Below are positions 63,043-64,000 of a stretch of 64,000 bases of DNA, in pieces (position 1 is the first letter of the stretch; every line of letters starts with the position of its first letter). A program made the position numbers and the translations under genes. This DNA is from Candidatus Omnitrophota bacterium (GTDB taxonomy: Bacteria > Ratteibacteria > UBA8468 > B48-G9 > JAFGKM01): positions 121,176 through 185,175 of the forward strand of contig JAMWDI010000002.1 in the NCBI GenBank assembly GCA_023819375.1, given 5' to 3'. A model generated the notes under the pieces. That model saw only the letters and a list, made by a program, of their open reading frames with translations. It did not search any database and was not told the DNA's origin.

Positions 63043-64000
63043 TCAAACTTTTAAAAATATAAATCTAAGAATAAAGGCAATAGCAACAATAACTACAACA
63101 GGATTTAGTTCTTTATATCTTCCTGTTAAAAGTTTTAAAAAGAAATAAGATATAAAACCAAAAGCAATTCCTTCACCAATATTGTATGTTAAAGGAATGC
63201 CAACGAAGGATAAAAAAGCAGGGATTGCTTCTGTTGGATCTTCCCATCTAATTTTTTTAATGGTAGGAATAATTAAACTACCAACAACAATTAAAGCAGG
63301 TGCAGTAACAGGATATAGTGTTATACCTGAAGGATTGGGAATTCCTGTTCCAATCATTTTTACAAAAGGATAGAAAAACAGGGAAAGTAAAAATAAAACT
63401 GCAGTAATAATTGATGCAAAACCTGTTCTACCCCCTACAGAAACTCCTGCTGCACTTTCAATATAACTTGTAACAGTACTTGTCCCTAAAACTGCTCCAA
63501 CAACAGTTCCAACAGCATCAGAAAACAAAACTCTCTCAACCCTTGGAAATTTGCCATCCTTTATAAAACCACCTGCCTCTCCTATTCCAATTGCAGTTCC
63601 AACCGTATCAAAAAGATCCATAAAAAGAAAAACAAAAATTACTGTAAATATACCACTTTTTAATGCTCCTATTATATCAAGTTTTAAAAATGTTGGTGAA
63701 ATTGAAGGTATCTTACCTATTATTCCTTCATATTTAATAACCCCCATACAAATTCCTATTATTGCTGTTATTATCATACCTATAAGAATATTCCCTTTTA
63801 TTTTCCATGCCATTAAAGTTCCAATTATAATCAACCCAATTATTGACAATATTACTTCTTTTTGATACAAATTACCAATAGTTAAAACCACTCCACCCTT
63901 TTGAACAATTCCACTTTGTATAAGACCAATAAATGTAATGAAAAGTCCAATTCCTCCTGCTATTCCAGATTGTAAAGAAGTTGGAACATTTTCAACAAGT
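63043..64000 (-). CDS. NCS2-family purine/xanthine/uracil permease (partial, 5' end outside window)
   Basis: The frame is open to the right window edge, so the N-terminal part is missing and the visible segment is about 318 codons. It is polytopic: FITFIGLIQSGIVQKGG, LMAWKIKGNILIGMIITAIIGICMGVI, GIFTVIFVFLFMDLFDTVGTAIGIGEAGGF (about 95-130, conserved DxxDTVG motif), GTSTVTSYIESAAGVSVGGRTGFASI and FVGIPLTYNIGEGIAFGFISYF. This matches AzgA-like guanine/hypoxanthine permeases. It converges on hom, ending one base from its stop. Confidence 0.93.
   Translation of the reverse strand, partial: LVENVPTSLQSGIAGGIGLFITFIGLIQSGIVQKGGVVLTIGNLYQKEVILSIIGLIIIGTLMAWKIKGNILIGMIITAIIGICMGVIKYEGIIGKIPSISPTFLKLDIIGALKSGIFTVIFVFLFMDLFDTVGTAIGIGEAGGFIKDGKFPRVERVLFSDAVGTVVGAVLGTSTVTSYIESAAGVSVGGRTGFASIITAVLFLLSLFFYPFVKMIGTGIPNPSGITLYPVTAPALIVVGSLIIPTIKKIRWEDPTEAIPAFLSFVGIPLTYNIGEGIAFGFISYFFLKLLTGRYKELNPVVVIVAIAFILRFIFLKV

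Noticed and set aside
1-64000. Insertion sequences or prophage
   Set aside because: No transposase, integrase, terminase or flanking inverted repeats were seen; only the deletion scar at 19714-20110 marks rearrangement.

Overview
The window comes from an AT-rich (roughly 30% G+C by eye), gene-dense bacterial chromosome. No 16S gene is present, so placement is by gene content only. Two type II-secretion/DUF1559-like prepilins, large secreted CBM9-like/glycosidase-like proteins, an H-X9-DG pseudopilin tail, ADP-ribosylglycohydrolase and sugar isomerase-like genes point to an uncultured PVC/Omnitrophota-like lineage. A CooC-type ATPase and a RACE-type reductive activator suggest anaerobic Wood-Ljungdahl-type metabolism. 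A thermophilic habitat is possible but unproven.

Layout. (1) 1-12693: a CRISPR array (17 repeats, cut by the left window edge) with a leader and promoter on its right, then one tightly packed minus-strand operon read right to left: cmr1, cmr2(cas10), cmr3, a CARF-RelE-like effector, cmr4, cmr5, cmr6, a CARF-HEPN effector, cas1, cas2. This is a complete type III-B module with adaptation genes and two cyclic-oligoadenylate-type effectors, but no cas6 in view. (2) 12694-13116: non-coding, with a 16-bp perfect palindrome. (3) 13117-27090: a long minus-strand gene chain headed by a LacI regulator with operator-like palindromes. It runs through sugar/glycan genes and a pseudopilin, a deletion scar joining two broken genes, then a DNA-repair set (alkyladenine glycosylase, minimal ATP-dependent ligase, an unknown partner, TudS-DUF1722, photolyase). 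(4) 27250-32033: a 1355-residue secreted protein behind a second pseudopilin, with a near-consensus promoter. (5) tRNA-Val(GAC), then a plus-strand cassette (BioD-like/DRTGG ATPase, RACE activator, CooC, PIF1-WYL helicase). (6) 37728-50479: a minus-strand housekeeping run (coaX, birA, CNNM-like, lysS, murJ, DapA-like, DHOD-like, M50 protease, DUF1844, uvrC, phasin-like, obgE, prfB, coaB). (7) speD-speE with an exact consensus promoter and an overlapping upstream ORF. (8) feoA-feoB-dtxR on minus, divergent from a plus-strand trp operon (trpD, TPR gene, trpC, trpB2, trpF, trpB, trpA, coiled-coil gene, hom) with a candidate leader-peptide attenuator. (9) A partial NCS2 purine/uracil permease at the right edge.

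How it works together. The Cmr complex would be guided by crRNAs transcribed leftwards from the leader. Most spacers read as open coding sense on the plus strand, so these crRNAs would be antisense to target transcripts, as RNA-targeting type III systems require. Cas10 carries both an HD pair and a GGDD motif, so it could make cyclic oligoadenylate and switch on both CARF effectors: one RNase of HEPN type and one that looks like a RelE-type mRNA interferase (compare the described Cami1). The CARF-RelE gene sitting inside the cmr operon, the two broken genes of the sugar operon, the minimal ligase with its unknown overlapping partner, and the trp/spe leader ORFs are the observations most worth following.
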